DNA of 64,000 nucleotides from Erythrobacter sp. SD-21 (GTDB lineage: Bacteria > Pseudomonadota > Alphaproteobacteria > Sphingomonadales > Sphingomonadaceae): assembly GCF_000181515.1 (NCBI RefSeq), contig NZ_ABCG01000001.1, positions 496,001-560,000 of the forward strand. Reading direction: 5' to 3'. A program made the position numbers and the translations under genes. This document shows, in pieces, positions 17,289-26,634 of the stretch (positions are counted from its first letter, which is position 1; each line of letters starts with the position of its first letter). The notes beneath the pieces were generated by a model, which made no database searches, was not told where the DNA came from, and saw only the letters and a program-made list of their open reading frames with translations.

Positions 17289-18374
17289 ATGAAGAAAAGC
17301 AGTGAGTCGCCCGTCAGCGGACGGGGTGCGCAGTCGCGCCTTGTCCCGACCCGTTTTGGACTCGCCACGCGCGAGGCCGATGGCGAGTGGCGCGACCATA
17401 TGGAGGCGCTGGACGGTCCGCCGGTGAAACTGCGCACCCATGTGACCGAGGAGAACCCGAAGACGATCCTCAGCTTCAACCAGTCGCCCGACATCTTCTT
17501 CGACCGCTCGATCAACGCCTATCGCGGGTGCGAGCACGGCTGCGTCTATTGCTTTGCGCGCCCTACCCACGCCTATCACGACCTGTCGCCCGGCCTCGAC
17601 TTCGAGACCCAGCTATTCGCCAAGCCGAATGCCGCCGAACTGCTGCGCGCGACGTTTGCGAAGCCGAAGTATCGCCCCAAGCCGATAGCGATGGGGACAA
17701 ATACCGATCCCTACCAGCCGATCGAGCGCGACTATCGGATCACGCGGCAGGTCCTCGAAGTATGCCTGGATGCGCGCCATCCAGTAACCATCACGACCAA
17801 ATCGGACCGGGTGCTGGACGATCTCGACCTGCTCGCCGAAATGGCCGAACGTAGGCTGGTCGCGGTGGCGATTTCGGTGACCAGCCTCGATCCGAAGCTG
17901 TCAGGCAAGCTCGAACCGCGAGCAGCCTCGCCTGCCAAGCGACTCGCGGCATTGGAGAAACTGGTCAAGGCGGGTGTTCCGAGCCATTGCTCGGTCGCCC
18001 CGGTCATCCCGGCGATCACCGACGAGTTCATGGAGGAAATCGTCCAGCGCGCAGCGGCCATCGGAGTCGACAGCGTGGGCTGGATCCCGCTGCGCCTGCC
18101 GCACGAAGTCGCCCCGCTGTTCCGCGAATGGCTCTCGGTCCACTACCCGGAGCGCGGCGACAAGGTGATGAGCATCGTCCAGTCGATCCGGAACGGGAAG
18201 GATAACGACCCCAACTTCTTCTCGCGCCTCAATCCGACGGGCGTGTGGGCCGACCTCTTCCGCGCACGGTTTCGCGTCGCCTGCAAGCGAGCGGAATTGG
18301 GCAAGGCGAAATTCGAGCTGGATTGCACACAGTTCAGGCCACCAGCCGTGGGCGGGCAATTACGGTTGCTCTAG
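17289..18374 (+). CDS. PA0069 family radical SAM protein
   Basis: A 361-residue radical SAM protein. The cluster-binding motif is CEHGCVYC, preceded by SPDIFFDRSINAYRG and followed by ARPTHAYHDLSPGLDF, the hallmark of the PA0069 family related to the SplB spore photoproduct lyase group. Also seen are KPIAMGTNTDPYQPIE and ITTKSDRVLDDL. The reaction is not established for this family; a DNA or nucleic-acid-linked role is only suggested by distant SplB similarity. No clear ribosome-binding site precedes the ATG. Its TAG stop shares the CTAG tetranucleotide with the convergent gene. Confidence 0.85.
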   Translation: MKKSSESPVSGRGAQSRLVPTRFGLATREADGEWRDHMEALDGPPVKLRTHVTEENPKTILSFNQSPDIFFDRSINAYRGCEHGCVYCFARPTHAYHDLSPGLDFETQLFAKPNAAELLRATFAKPKYRPKPIAMGTNTDPYQPIERDYRITRQVLEVCLDARHPVTITTKSDRVLDDLDLLAEMAERRLVAVAISVTSLDPKLSGKLEPRAASPAKRLAALEKLVKAGVPSHCSVAPVIPAITDEFMEEIVQRAAAIGVDSVGWIPLRLPHEVAPLFREWLSVHYPERGDKVMSIVQSIRNGKDNDPNFFSRLNPTGVWADLFRARFRVACKRAELGKAKFELDCTQFRPPAVGGQLRLL

Positions 18375-18802
18375 AAGCCCTCCCCCGCATCGCCGGGAGA
18401 AAAACGCACCAGTCGGCTGTCCGCCAGCGCTGCCGTGCGATTGGCCACCGCCCTTTGATAGTCGGGGTCCTTGATCATCTCGAAGAAAGCGCCGGCGTTC
18501 GGATACTGCGCGACGAAGCCGTCGTGCCATTGCATTGCCTCGGGGCCCGTCACCACCGTCTGGAACGCGCCACGCCAGACGATGCTGCCGCCTACGCGGC
18601 GGAAGATCGGGCCGCTGGTTTTGCCGTATTCCTCATAGGCGCGGCGGCCGCTCCATCCCTTTGCCGAGTTCTCGTGACCAGCGGAATAAGCAGCCTGCTC
18701 GCGGTACTGCAGGAGGTTGAGCATATGGATCGGCTCGTCGCGCGGAAGGTCCTTGAACGCCTGAAAATTCGCGGGGCTCGGGTCTATGTAGGTCTCGGTC
18801 AC
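18371..18802 (-). CDS. DUF1330-like protein of unknown function
   Basis: A 143-residue soluble protein with a ferredoxin-like dimeric alpha/beta-barrel pattern as in DUF1330: EPIHMLNLLQYRE, GGSIVWRGAFQTVV, FVAQYPNAGAFFEMIKDPDYQ and ANRTAALADSRLVRF. The GTG at 18802 is preceded by a strong GAGGAG ribosome-binding site which overlaps the stop of the upstream pseudouridine synthase, suggesting coupling. Function is unknown; homologues are often just called DUF1330 domain proteins. Confidence 0.75.
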   Translation of the reverse strand: MTETYIDPSPANFQAFKDLPRDEPIHMLNLLQYREQAAYSAGHENSAKGWSGRRAYEEYGKTSGPIFRRVGGSIVWRGAFQTVVTGPEAMQWHDGFVAQYPNAGAFFEMIKDPDYQRAVANRTAALADSRLVRFSPGDAGEGF

Positions 18803-18812
18803 GGCATTCTCC

Positions 18813-19358
18813 TCATACCTCGATTTTACGATAGGTGCCCGGCGCGATGCCGTCGACACTCCACTCGCCAATACGCCAGCGGATGAGGCGAAGTGTCGGC
18901 AGGCCCACGGCGGCAGTCATGCGGCGGACCTGGCGGTTTCGCCCCTCGGTAATCTCCAGCGCGATCCAGCTGTCGGGCACGCTCTTGCGATAGCGGACGG
19001 GTGGGTCCCGCTCCCAGACGGGCGGCGGATCAATACGCTTGGCGCGCGCGGGTCTTGTCATGCCGTCCTTGAGTTCAACGCCGCGCGACAGCTTCTCCAG
19101 AGCATCGTCGCCCGGCTCTCCTTCGACCTGCACGAGATAGGCCTTCGCTATCTTGTAGCGCGGTTCGGCGATGCGCGACTGAAGCTTCCCGTCATCGGTC
19201 AGGAGGAGCAGTCCCTCGCTGTCCTTGTCCAAGCGCCCCGCAGGATAAACATCCGGCACGTCCACCAGATGCGCGAGCGTGTCCTCCACGCCCTCCTTGC
19301 CCCCGGTGAATTGCGACAGCACACCGAAGGGCTTGTTGAGCAGTATCAGGCGGCTCAC
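18813..19358 (-). CDS. rluE: 23S rRNA pseudouridine synthase, RluE-type
   Basis: A 181-residue RsuA-family pseudouridine synthase lacking the S4 domain, as in RluE, which modifies U2457 of 23S rRNA. The catalytic aspartate is in PAGRLDKDSEGLLLLT (about 39-54). Other motifs are KAYLVQVEGEP, EITEGRNRQVRRM and LIRWRIGEW. It overlaps the upstream lipoprotein gene by 4 bases and its stop lies within the ribosome-binding region of the downstream DUF1330 gene. Assignment to RluE rather than RluB/RsuA rests on length and motif context. Confidence 0.88.
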   Translation of the reverse strand: MSRLILLNKPFGVLSQFTGGKEGVEDTLAHLVDVPDVYPAGRLDKDSEGLLLLTDDGKLQSRIAEPRYKIAKAYLVQVEGEPGDDALEKLSRGVELKDGMTRPARAKRIDPPPVWERDPPVRYRKSVPDSWIALEITEGRNRQVRRMTAAVGLPTLRLIRWRIGEWSVDGIAPGTYRKIEV

Positions 19359-19990
19359 AGCCCCTCGATCGAACGGTATCGGTAGTCGAAGGTGCGCATA
19401 CCATCTTCTACCACCACCCGGTAGGCGAGCGGCATACCGTCAACCGTGCGCCAATCGCTGAACCGGGCGACAACCGGGGACTGGCCCTTTCGGTAGGCGA
19501 GGATAGCGAAGGGGATGCCCGTTCGAGGGTCTGCCTGCAGGGCTCGGTAATGCACACCAAAAAACCGCGATCCCTCTTTCCCGATTTTTTCACGGCAGGG
19601 CTCGTCCTCCGTTCCGCAGGAGCGGATCATCGACACACCCTCGTTCAACTCGGCAAACTCGGATACCTGCGCGTGAAACAGCTGCGATTCGATATGGAAG
19701 ACATAGCTTTCCGGGAGCTCGGTGCGCTCGCCACCCTCAAGCGAATATGCCGCTTCGCCATCGGTGGAGTAATGCACGATCCGATCGGGATATTCGGCCT
19801 TGTAGAAGGCGCCGTGCGGGCCGTAGCCAGTGGTGACGCTGTACTGCGTGCCATCCGATACGGTGACGTCGGCGATCGTAAGCAAAACCGGCCTGTCGGG
19901 AAGCGCCGCGATCCCCTTGTCGGACACGGCGCAGCCCCCAAGCGCGATGCTTGCCGACATGATCGCTGCTGCAAAACTTCGTCTTTTCAT
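19355..19990 (-). CDS. Putative lipoprotein of unknown function
   Basis: A 211-residue protein with a lipoprotein signal peptide: basic N-terminus MKRRS, hydrophobic stretch, and lipobox ALGGC with Cys20. The mature part is beta-rich with no family I recognise; it contains the paired cysteines RSCGTEDEPC (about 128-137), which may form a disulfide. The ATG overlaps the acyl-CoA synthetase stop (TGATG); a GTG one codon earlier is an alternative. It is coupled to rluE downstream. No function can be assigned. Confidence 0.75.
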   Translation of the reverse strand: MKRRSFAAAIMSASIALGGCAVSDKGIAALPDRPVLLTIADVTVSDGTQYSVTTGYGPHGAFYKAEYPDRIVHYSTDGEAAYSLEGGERTELPESYVFHIESQLFHAQVSEFAELNEGVSMIRSCGTEDEPCREKIGKEGSRFFGVHYRALQADPRTGIPFAILAYRKGQSPVVARFSDWRTVDGMPLAYRVVVEDGMRTFDYRYRSIEGL

Positions 19991-21588
19991 CACGCCTCAA
20001 GCTTGTAGTCGGCGAACCGGTCGCGCAGGTCTTTCTTACTGATCTTGCCGGTCGCCGTGTGCGGGATATCGTCCACGAACTCGACCGCATCGGGCAGCCA
20101 CCATTTGGCGACCTTGTCGGACAGGAAGCCCACGATGCTCTCGGCATCACAATCCTGCCCTTCCTTTTTCACCACGAACAGCACCGGGCGCTCGTCCCAC
20201 TTGGGATGGAACATGCCGATGCAGGCCGCTTCGGCCACGGCCGGGTGGCCCACGGCGGCATTTTCCAATTCGACTGAAGAAATCCACTCGCCACCCGACT
20301 TGATCACATCCTTGGTGCGGTCGGTGAGTTGCAGCGTGCCGTCGGGATGGAGCATGCCGACATCGCCGGTGTTGAACCAGCCATCCTCGGTCACCGCGTC
20401 TTCCTCGGCCTTGAAATAGCGTTTGACGACCCAGGGACCGCGGATCTGCAGCGCGCCGCTGGCCTTGCCATCGCGCGGCAGGACCTTGGTCGGATCGTCG
20501 AGATCGACGGTGCGCAGTTCGACGCCGAAGATCGGACGCCCCTGCATCATCGTCTTGGCGACCTTCTCCTCGAAGGAAAGCTGGTCCCAGTCGTGGGTGG
20601 GACCGCCGACCGTGCCGATGGGACTTGTCTCGGTCATGCCCCATGCGTGCTGGACGCGCGTGCCGTTTTTGATCAGGCGCTCGATCATGAACTTGGGCGC
20701 AGCCGAGCCACCGATGGTGGCTGCCCTGAGCTTGGGCAGTTCGAGGTTGTTGGCGTCGCAATATTGGAAATGCGCCAGCCAGACGGTCGGCACGCCGGCG
20801 CTGTCGGTCACGCCTTCGCGCTTCATCAGCATGTCGAGCACGGCCGGATCGTTGACCTGGCTGAAGACGAACTTCATCCCCGCCATCGCGCCGGCATAGG
20901 GCAGGCCCCAGCTGGCGGCATGGAACATGGGTACGACCGGCAGATAGACCGAGGACGTCATGCAGTTGAGCGCGCTCGGCTGCAGGCCCGCCATGGCGTG
21001 CAGGATCGTGCTGCGGTGTTCGTATTGCACGCCCTTGGGATTGCCCGTGGTGCCGCTGGTGTAGCAGATCATGCATGGGTCGCGCTCGTCGCCCTCAACC
21101 CATTCGAACTCGCCATCCTCGGCGCCGATCCAATCCTCGAACGCGGTCGTGCGCTCGCCGCTGTCAAAGCAGATGTAATGCTCCACGTTCGGCCAGCGGT
21201 CTTTCATCTTGTCGATGATCGGCTGGAACATGGCGTCGTAGATCACAACGCGGTCATCGGCGTGGTTGATGATGTATTCGAGCTGGTCCTCAAACAGGCG
21301 CGGGTTCACCGTGTGGAGGACGCCGCCCATGCCCGCGACGCCGAACCAGCTGACGAGATGCCGCGCGTGGTTCATCGCGATACTGGCGACCTTGTCTCCC
21401 GGCTTCAGCCCAAGCCTCTGCAGCGCCTGTGCCATCTTGAGCGCGTCGCGGCGAATGCCGGCCCAGTCGGTGCGGGTTTCCGTCCCGTCCGCCCAATAGG
21501 TGAGGATTTCGCGAGTCCCCGCCTCACGTGCCGCGTGATCGATCACATGCGTCACGCGCATGGTCCATTCCTGCATCGCTCCGAGCAT
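19990..21588 (-). CDS. Fatty acid-CoA ligase (long/medium-chain acyl-CoA synthetase)
   Basis: A 532-residue ANL-superfamily acyl-CoA synthetase. The AMP motif YTSGTTGNPKGVQYEHRS (about 177-194) is followed by AWGMTETSPIG, WFNTGDVGMLHPDG, TDRTKDVIKSGGEWISS and the C-terminal HTATGKISKKDLR with the catalytic lysine. It activates medium or long fatty acids by adenylation and CoA transfer; the DRTKDVIKSGGEW linker is typical of FadD-like enzymes. A GGAGAGAGG ribosome-binding region precedes the ATG. Chain length preference is not visible. Confidence 0.9.
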   Translation of the reverse strand: MLGAMQEWTMRVTHVIDHAAREAGTREILTYWADGTETRTDWAGIRRDALKMAQALQRLGLKPGDKVASIAMNHARHLVSWFGVAGMGGVLHTVNPRLFEDQLEYIINHADDRVVIYDAMFQPIIDKMKDRWPNVEHYICFDSGERTTAFEDWIGAEDGEFEWVEGDERDPCMICYTSGTTGNPKGVQYEHRSTILHAMAGLQPSALNCMTSSVYLPVVPMFHAASWGLPYAGAMAGMKFVFSQVNDPAVLDMLMKREGVTDSAGVPTVWLAHFQYCDANNLELPKLRAATIGGSAAPKFMIERLIKNGTRVQHAWGMTETSPIGTVGGPTHDWDQLSFEEKVAKTMMQGRPIFGVELRTVDLDDPTKVLPRDGKASGALQIRGPWVVKRYFKAEEDAVTEDGWFNTGDVGMLHPDGTLQLTDRTKDVIKSGGEWISSVELENAAVGHPAVAEAACIGMFHPKWDERPVLFVVKKEGQDCDAESIVGFLSDKVAKWWLPDAVEFVDDIPHTATGKISKKDLRDRFADYKLEA

Positions 21589-21635
21589 TTCAGCCTCTCT
21601 CCTTGCCTCGTGCGCCCCTCTCCGGCGCGTGTCGG

Positions 21636-24600
21636 TCAGGCGACGAGGCGAAGGTGCGAGCCGCCGCGCCGCTTGTCGAGCTGCACCTTGGCAAGGCCGG
21701 GCACGCTTGCCAAGCGTTCTGCAAGCTCCCCGTCCAGTGCGAAGTCGCGCCCCAGACGCATCGCCGGTTCAAGCTCGCCGCCGATCCGTAGCGTCACTAG
21801 CACTTCGTCCTGCCCCTTGCCCGCTTCGGACAATTCCGCGCTAAGCGTTTCGATTGCACCGATATCGAGTATATCGAGCGTCAGGATCATCGGCGTGGCG
21901 CCCTTGACCTCCGCCAGCGGTGTGCCGCCGCGCACGGTGACGCGGGGCGGCTCGTCGGGGCTTGGCGAGTCGAGTTCAACCTGGAGGAGGACGCAGGTCT
22001 GCTCCTCGGCCCATTTGAGGAAGCGCTCGACCATCCCTTCTTCGAAGCAGGCCGCGCTAAACTGGCCGGTCGCGTCGGAGAAATCGGCGCGGATGAAAGG
22101 TTTGCCGCGGCGCGTGGTGCCCTTGTTCACTTTCTCCACCATGGCCGCCATTACCGCGTTGGAGCGGCCGCCGGCGGGCGCCCCGCCCGACATCAGCGAA
22201 GCATAGGTCCGCGCGCCATTGGCCGAGGCAATGTCCTTCCACGCGGCGACCGGGTGGTTGGAGAAATAGAAGCCGAAATTCTCGCGCTCCCGCGCCATGC
22301 GTTCGGCGCGCGGCCAGTCCTCGACCTCGCGCAGGCGCAGCGTTTCGCCGGGTGCATCGTCCCCGCCGAACATGCTCGCCTGACCGCTGGTCCGCTCGCG
22401 ATCCGCCGCATCGGCGACCGCAAGCAGCATGTCGGCGTTTTCGAAGACCTTGCTGCGGTTGGGCTCGAGACTGTCGAGCGCGCCCGCGCAGGCCAGCGCT
22501 TCCAGCTGGCGCGAATTCATCGACCCCTTGGGAATGCGCTCGAACAAGTCCTGCAGGCTGTCGAACTGCCCGGAAACCTCGCGCTCGGCGACGATATTCT
22601 CCATCGCCTTCTCGCCGACATTGCGAATGCCTGCGAGTGCATATCGCACGGCATAGCCGGTGTCGGTCTGCTCGACGGTAAACTCGGCTTCGGACTTGTT
22701 GAGGCACGGTGGCTCGACCGCGATGCCTTGCCGCCGCGCGTCGTCGACAAAGATCGTCAGCTTCTCCGACTGGTGCATGTCGAAGCACATCGAGGCAGCG
22801 AAAAATTCCTCGGGGTAATGCGCCTTCATCCACGCTGTCTGATAGGCAAGCAGTGCGTAAGCGGCGGCGTGCGATTTATTGAAACCGTAACCTGCGAACT
22901 TGTCGATCAGGTCGAAGAGTTCATTAGCCTTGGCTTTCTCGATTCCCGAGACATCCTTGCACCCTGCCACGAAGCGTTCGCGCTGGATGTCCATTTCCGC
23001 CTGGACCTTCTTGCCCATCGCACGGCGCAGCAGGTCGGCATCGCCGAGCGAGTATCCGGCGAGGATCTGCGCGGCCTGCATGACCTGTTCCTGGTAGACG
23101 AAGATGCCGTAGGTCTCAGCAAGGATGCCCTCGAGCTTTTCGTGCGGATACTCGATCGGAACCTCGCCCGCCTTACGCTTGCCGAACAGCGGAATGTTGT
23201 CCATCGGACCCGGACGGTACAGCGAGACGAGTGCGATGATGTCGCCGAAGTTGGTCGGCTTCACCGCGGTCAGCGTGCGCCGCATGCCTTCCGATTCCAG
23301 CTGGAAGACGCCGACGGTGTTACCGGCCTTCATCAGCTCGTAGACCGCCGGATCGTCCAACTCGAGCTGCGACAAGTCGATAGTGATGTCGCGCTTCTTG
23401 AGCAGGTCGGTCGCCTTCTTCAGCACCGACAGCGTCTTCAGGCCGAGGAAGTCGAATTTGACGAGGCCGCTGCTCTCGACATTCTTCATGTCGTACTGCG
23501 TCACCGGCATATCCGAGCGCGGATCGCGATAGAGCGGGACCAGCTGCGCCAGCGGGCGGTCGCCGATCACCACACCGGCCGCGTGGGTCGAGCTGTTGCG
23601 CGGAAAACCTTCCAACTTCATCGCGAGGTCGATCAGGCGTTTGACCTCGTTGTCGTTATCGTATTCCGCCTTGAAATCGGCTGCCCCGTTGAGTGCGCGC
23701 GGCAATGTCCAGGGATCGGTCGGATGGTTCGGCACCATCTTGCAAATCCGGTCGACATGGCCGTAGCTCATCTGGAGGATGCGCCCCGTATCGCGCAGCA
23801 CGGCGCGCGCCTTGAGCTTACCGAAGGTGATGATCTGTGCCACGTGATCGTGGCCATACTTGGCCTGCACGTAACGGATCACCTCGCCGCGGCGGGTTTC
23901 GCAGAAGTCGATATCGAAGTCCGGCATGGACACGCGTTCCGGGTTTAGGAAGCGTTCGAACAGCAGGCCCAGTTGAATCGGATCGAGGTCGGTAATCGTC
24001 AGCGCCCAGGCCACAAGGCTGCCTGCACCCGAACCACGGCCGGGACCGACGGGAATATCGTGGTCCTTGGCCCATTTGATGAAGTCGGCAACGATAAGGA
24101 AGTAGCCGGGAAAGCCCATCTGGTTGATGATGCCGACCTCGTAATCGAGGCGGTCGAAATAGACCTTGCGCGCTTCCTCGGTCATCTCGCCATAGGGCTC
24201 GAGCCGCTTTTCCAAGCCTTTGCGAGCGTCCGCTTCCAGCATCCGCGCCTCGCCTTCGAGATCACCTGCGAGGCTTGGCAGGATGGGATCGCGATAGGGC
24301 GGCGCATAGGCGCAGCGCTGCGCAACCACGAGCGTGTTCGTAGTGGCTTCGGGCAGGTCGTCGAACGCCTCTTCCATCATGTGGGCGGTTTTCACATACG
24401 CCTCGGGATTCGACTTGGCGCGCTCTTCATTGTCGATATGCGTCGAATTCGCGATGCACAGCATGGCGTCATGCGCCTTGTACATGTGGGGCTCGGCGAA
24501 GTTGGCTGGATTAGTCGCAACGAGCGGGAGGTCTCGCTCGTAGGCGAGATCGATCAGCGCTGCTTCGGCAGCTTCTTCCACCGGATTGCCGCGCCTTGCG

Positions 24601-25109
24601 AGTTCCACATAAAGCCGCCCGGGAAAAAGCGCTTCGAGCTTGTCGAGCATGGCCGTGGCATGGCTGGTCTGCCCCTCGGCAAGGAGGCGCGTCACACCAC
24701 CCTCGCTTGCGCCGGTAAGCGCGATCAGCCCATCGGTGCGACCTTCGAGGTCTTCCATCCGGATATGCGGCTCGAATTCGAGCGGGCGCTCAAGATGGGC
24801 CTTCGAAACGAGGTGGCAGAGGTTGTCATATCCCGCCTCGTCCTGCGCATAGAGCGGCAGGTAGTCGACCGTACGCCCTTCCTCGTCACGCGCGACACCA
24901 AGCAGCGTACCGGTAATCGGCTGGATGCCTTCGGCCTTGCAGGCATTGGCGAACATGACCGCGCCATAGAGCCCGTTGCGATCGGCCATCGCGATTGCGG
25001 GAAAGCCGCGTTCCTTCGCCAACTTGGCCATCGCCTTGGGATCGATTGCCCCTTCGAGCATCGAATAGGCCGAGAGCACGCGTAGCGGAACGAAGGGCTT
25101 GTATGGCAT
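21636..25109 (-). CDS. dnaE: DNA polymerase III subunit alpha
   Basis: A 1157-residue replicative polymerase alpha subunit. Visible are an N-terminal PHP domain (VLSAYSMLEGAIDPKAM, AMADRNGLYG), the palm with catalytic acidic residues in GPGRGSGAGSLVAW and MPDFDIDFCETRRGEVI (about 385-405), fingers YRPGPMDNIP and YQEQVMQAAQILAGYSLG, the HhH region and a C-terminal OB/tau-binding area. It is complete. It is the DnaE1-type housekeeping enzyme by length and motifs. A 47-base gap separates it from the upstream acyl-CoA synthetase in map order; transcription comes from the right, starting after a hairpin at 25162. Confidence 0.97.
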   Translation of the reverse strand: MPYKPFVPLRVLSAYSMLEGAIDPKAMAKLAKERGFPAIAMADRNGLYGAVMFANACKAEGIQPITGTLLGVARDEEGRTVDYLPLYAQDEAGYDNLCHLVSKAHLERPLEFEPHIRMEDLEGRTDGLIALTGASEGGVTRLLAEGQTSHATAMLDKLEALFPGRLYVELARRGNPVEEAAEAALIDLAYERDLPLVATNPANFAEPHMYKAHDAMLCIANSTHIDNEERAKSNPEAYVKTAHMMEEAFDDLPEATTNTLVVAQRCAYAPPYRDPILPSLAGDLEGEARMLEADARKGLEKRLEPYGEMTEEARKVYFDRLDYEVGIINQMGFPGYFLIVADFIKWAKDHDIPVGPGRGSGAGSLVAWALTITDLDPIQLGLLFERFLNPERVSMPDFDIDFCETRRGEVIRYVQAKYGHDHVAQIITFGKLKARAVLRDTGRILQMSYGHVDRICKMVPNHPTDPWTLPRALNGAADFKAEYDNDNEVKRLIDLAMKLEGFPRNSSTHAAGVVIGDRPLAQLVPLYRDPRSDMPVTQYDMKNVESSGLVKFDFLGLKTLSVLKKATDLLKKRDITIDLSQLELDDPAVYELMKAGNTVGVFQLESEGMRRTLTAVKPTNFGDIIALVSLYRPGPMDNIPLFGKRKAGEVPIEYPHEKLEGILAETYGIFVYQEQVMQAAQILAGYSLGDADLLRRAMGKKVQAEMDIQRERFVAGCKDVSGIEKAKANELFDLIDKFAGYGFNKSHAAAYALLAYQTAWMKAHYPEEFFAASMCFDMHQSEKLTIFVDDARRQGIAVEPPCLNKSEAEFTVEQTDTGYAVRYALAGIRNVGEKAMENIVAEREVSGQFDSLQDLFERIPKGSMNSRQLEALACAGALDSLEPNRSKVFENADMLLAVADAADRERTSGQASMFGGDDAPGETLRLREVEDWPRAERMARERENFGFYFSNHPVAAWKDIASANGARTYASLMSGGAPAGGRSNAVMAAMVEKVNKGTTRRGKPFIRADFSDATGQFSAACFEEGMVERFLKWAEEQTCVLLQVELDSPSPDEPPRVTVRGGTPLAEVKGATPMILTLDILDIGAIETLSAELSEAGKGQDEVLVTLRIGGELEPAMRLGRDFALDGELAERLASVPGLAKVQLDKRRGGSHLRLVA

Positions 25110-25161
25110 GCCTTCAAGGTAGGATTTCCCGCGCCAAACTCAAAGCGCCTGGAGAGGGTTA

Positions 25162-25182
25162 TTCTCCACCGCTTGTGGAGAA
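25162..25182 (-). terminator. Candidate hairpin downstream of the small membrane protein gene
   Basis: A perfect 8-base inverted repeat TTCTCCAC / GTGGAGAA with a 5-base loop lies immediately after the stop at 25184, between that gene and dnaE. There is no clear U-run on the minus strand after it, so it could equally be an mRNA-stabilising or dnaE leader hairpin. Confidence 0.4.
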
Positions 25183-25183
25183 A

Positions 25184-25513
25184 TCAGTCCTCTGGCGGAG
25201 CGGCGATCTTCCTGCGAGTGTCCCGGATCGTGGACCACGCCCCGTAGACGACCAGCGCGGCGAGGAAGATCCACACCCATACAGGGATATTCCGTCCCGC
25301 AATCGCGAGATAGATATAGGCCGAGACGAAGAAGAACCCGGCGGCAAGCGTCGGCACCACGGTCGAGCGCCCTGCCCTTGCTCGCTTCACCAACCAGGCG
25401 ATCGAGGCGAGGAAGAAGGGGATCGCGCCCACGTAAATCCCGCCGAAAATATAGGGGTTCACGCCGTATTCGGCGCCGAGCGAGAGAAACCACTGGTTGA
25501 TATCGGAAAGCAT
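25184..25513 (-). CDS. Small membrane protein of unknown function
   Basis: A 109-residue protein with three hydrophobic segments: about 20-40 (NPYIFGGIYVGAIPFFLASI), about 55-70 and about 75-93 (IPVWVWIFLAALVVYGAW). A basic loop (VKRARAGR) lies between the first two and the C-terminus is charged, so it is probably an inner-membrane protein. The ATG at 25513 follows AAAGGCGG and the longer open frame upstream lacks family character. It lies 31 bases downstream of the glutathione peroxidase gene. I recognise no family. Confidence 0.7.
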   Translation of the reverse strand: MLSDINQWFLSLGAEYGVNPYIFGGIYVGAIPFFLASIAWLVKRARAGRSTVVPTLAAGFFFVSAYIYLAIAGRNIPVWVWIFLAALVVYGAWSTIRDTRRKIAAPPED

Positions 25514-25544
25514 GATCCGCCTTTCGAATGCCGCCGCAATCCGG

Positions 25545-26024
25545 TTACAGCAGCTTCTCGATGTCTTTGGCGATGCTTGCCGGAGCGTCGGCCGGGCCAT
25601 AGCGCTTCACGACATTGCCCTCGCGGTCGATCAGGAACTTGGTGAAGTTCCACTTGATCGCTTTCGATCCCATCAGGCCGGGCGCTTCCTTCTTCATCCA
25701 GTCGAACAAAGGGCTGGCCTCGTCGCCGTTGACGTCGACCTTTTTCATCAGCGGAAAGGTGAGGCCGAAATTGACCTTGCAGAATTGCTCGATCTCCTCC
25801 GCATCGCCCGGCTCCTGCGCGCCAAACTGGTTGCAGGGGAAGGCAAGCACTTCGAAGCCCTTGTCGCCATAATCCTGATAGAGCTTTTCCAGCCCGTCGT
25901 ACTGCGGCGTGAAACCGCATTTGCTGGCGGTGTTGACCACCAGCAGCACCTTGCCGAGCTTCTCCTGGAGATCGAGATCTTCGCCCTTGTTGGTAGCGAT
26001 GGTGAAATCGGCAATCGTGGTCAT
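25545..26024 (-). CDS. Glutathione peroxidase
   Basis: A 159-residue Gpx/BtuE-type peroxidase reducing hydroperoxides with thiols, probably thioredoxin or glutathione. The peroxidatic cysteine is in NTASKCGFTPQY (Cys36), so it is a cysteine enzyme rather than a selenoprotein. The second motif is LAFPCNQFGAQEPG (about 68-81) and the third is WNFTKFLIDREG, all conserved. It is a cytoplasmic protein with no signal peptide. It is followed by a small membrane protein gene and preceded 7 bases upstream by a DUF1579-like gene. Confidence 0.93.
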   Translation of the reverse strand: MTTIADFTIATNKGEDLDLQEKLGKVLLVVNTASKCGFTPQYDGLEKLYQDYGDKGFEVLAFPCNQFGAQEPGDAEEIEQFCKVNFGLTFPLMKKVDVNGDEASPLFDWMKKEAPGLMGSKAIKWNFTKFLIDREGNVVKRYGPADAPASIAKDIEKLL

Positions 26025-26031
26025 CGGCGGA

Positions 26032-26556
26032 TCAGTCCTTGCGGCGATAGATCAGGTCGAAATAGTCGGTCCAGCTCAGGCCGTGGTCGCTGCTGGCCTC
26101 TCCGTGTTGGCGCACGCTGCCGTCATCCTGCAAGCTATATGTCATTCGCACGAGCAAAGACGTTCCATCGGCAGCCTTGCCCCAGGGGCCGGTGAGAATC
26201 ATCCTGCCCTCGACCGGTCCTCCGTCGAAGAACACGCGACCTGGAGTACCGCCGACCCAGAGCTGGTGCCAGCCTTCGGTATCGGGATCGTAGGCGGACA
26301 GGCTCGTGCCGCCACGGCCCTGAAGCGGCATCCAGGTTTCCCGGATCGCGCAGCCTGCGCTCACCTTCTCGATATGGCTGTCGGCCACTTTTGCGGGCTC
26401 GCCATCGGCACGGTTGGGGTAGACATCCCACTCGCCCACCCAGAAATCGAAAGCCTCGAAAGGCTCTCCTTCGCATTTCGGGGGAGCCGGCGGCGGCGCT
26501 GTTGCCACTTCCGGAGTGGTAGCCTGCGCCGTGAGCAACATCAGGAATTCGAGCAT
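26032..26556 (-). CDS. DUF1579-like hypothetical protein
   Basis: A 174-residue protein with a possible short signal sequence (MLEFLMLLTAQA) and a proline/alanine-rich linker before CEGEPFEAFDFWVGEWDVYP. The FWVGEWDV motif, alternating beta-strands, a WHQLW segment and SLLVRMTYSL resemble DUF1579-type beta-barrels. Cys28 and Cys69 could pair in an oxidising compartment. The function of the family is unknown. It ends 7 bases before the glutathione peroxidase start on the same strand, so the two may be cotranscribed. Confidence 0.7.
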   Translation of the reverse strand: MLEFLMLLTAQATTPEVATAPPPAPPKCEGEPFEAFDFWVGEWDVYPNRADGEPAKVADSHIEKVSAGCAIRETWMPLQGRGGTSLSAYDPDTEGWHQLWVGGTPGRVFFDGGPVEGRMILTGPWGKAADGTSLLVRMTYSLQDDGSVRQHGEASSDHGLSWTDYFDLIYRRKD

Positions 26557-26634
26557 GTTTTGTCCTCCCTCGGTTGGGTCCTAGCGAGGCTAAGCAATAA
26601 CGCCAGAATCCATCAATCGAATGGGCAAATCCGC

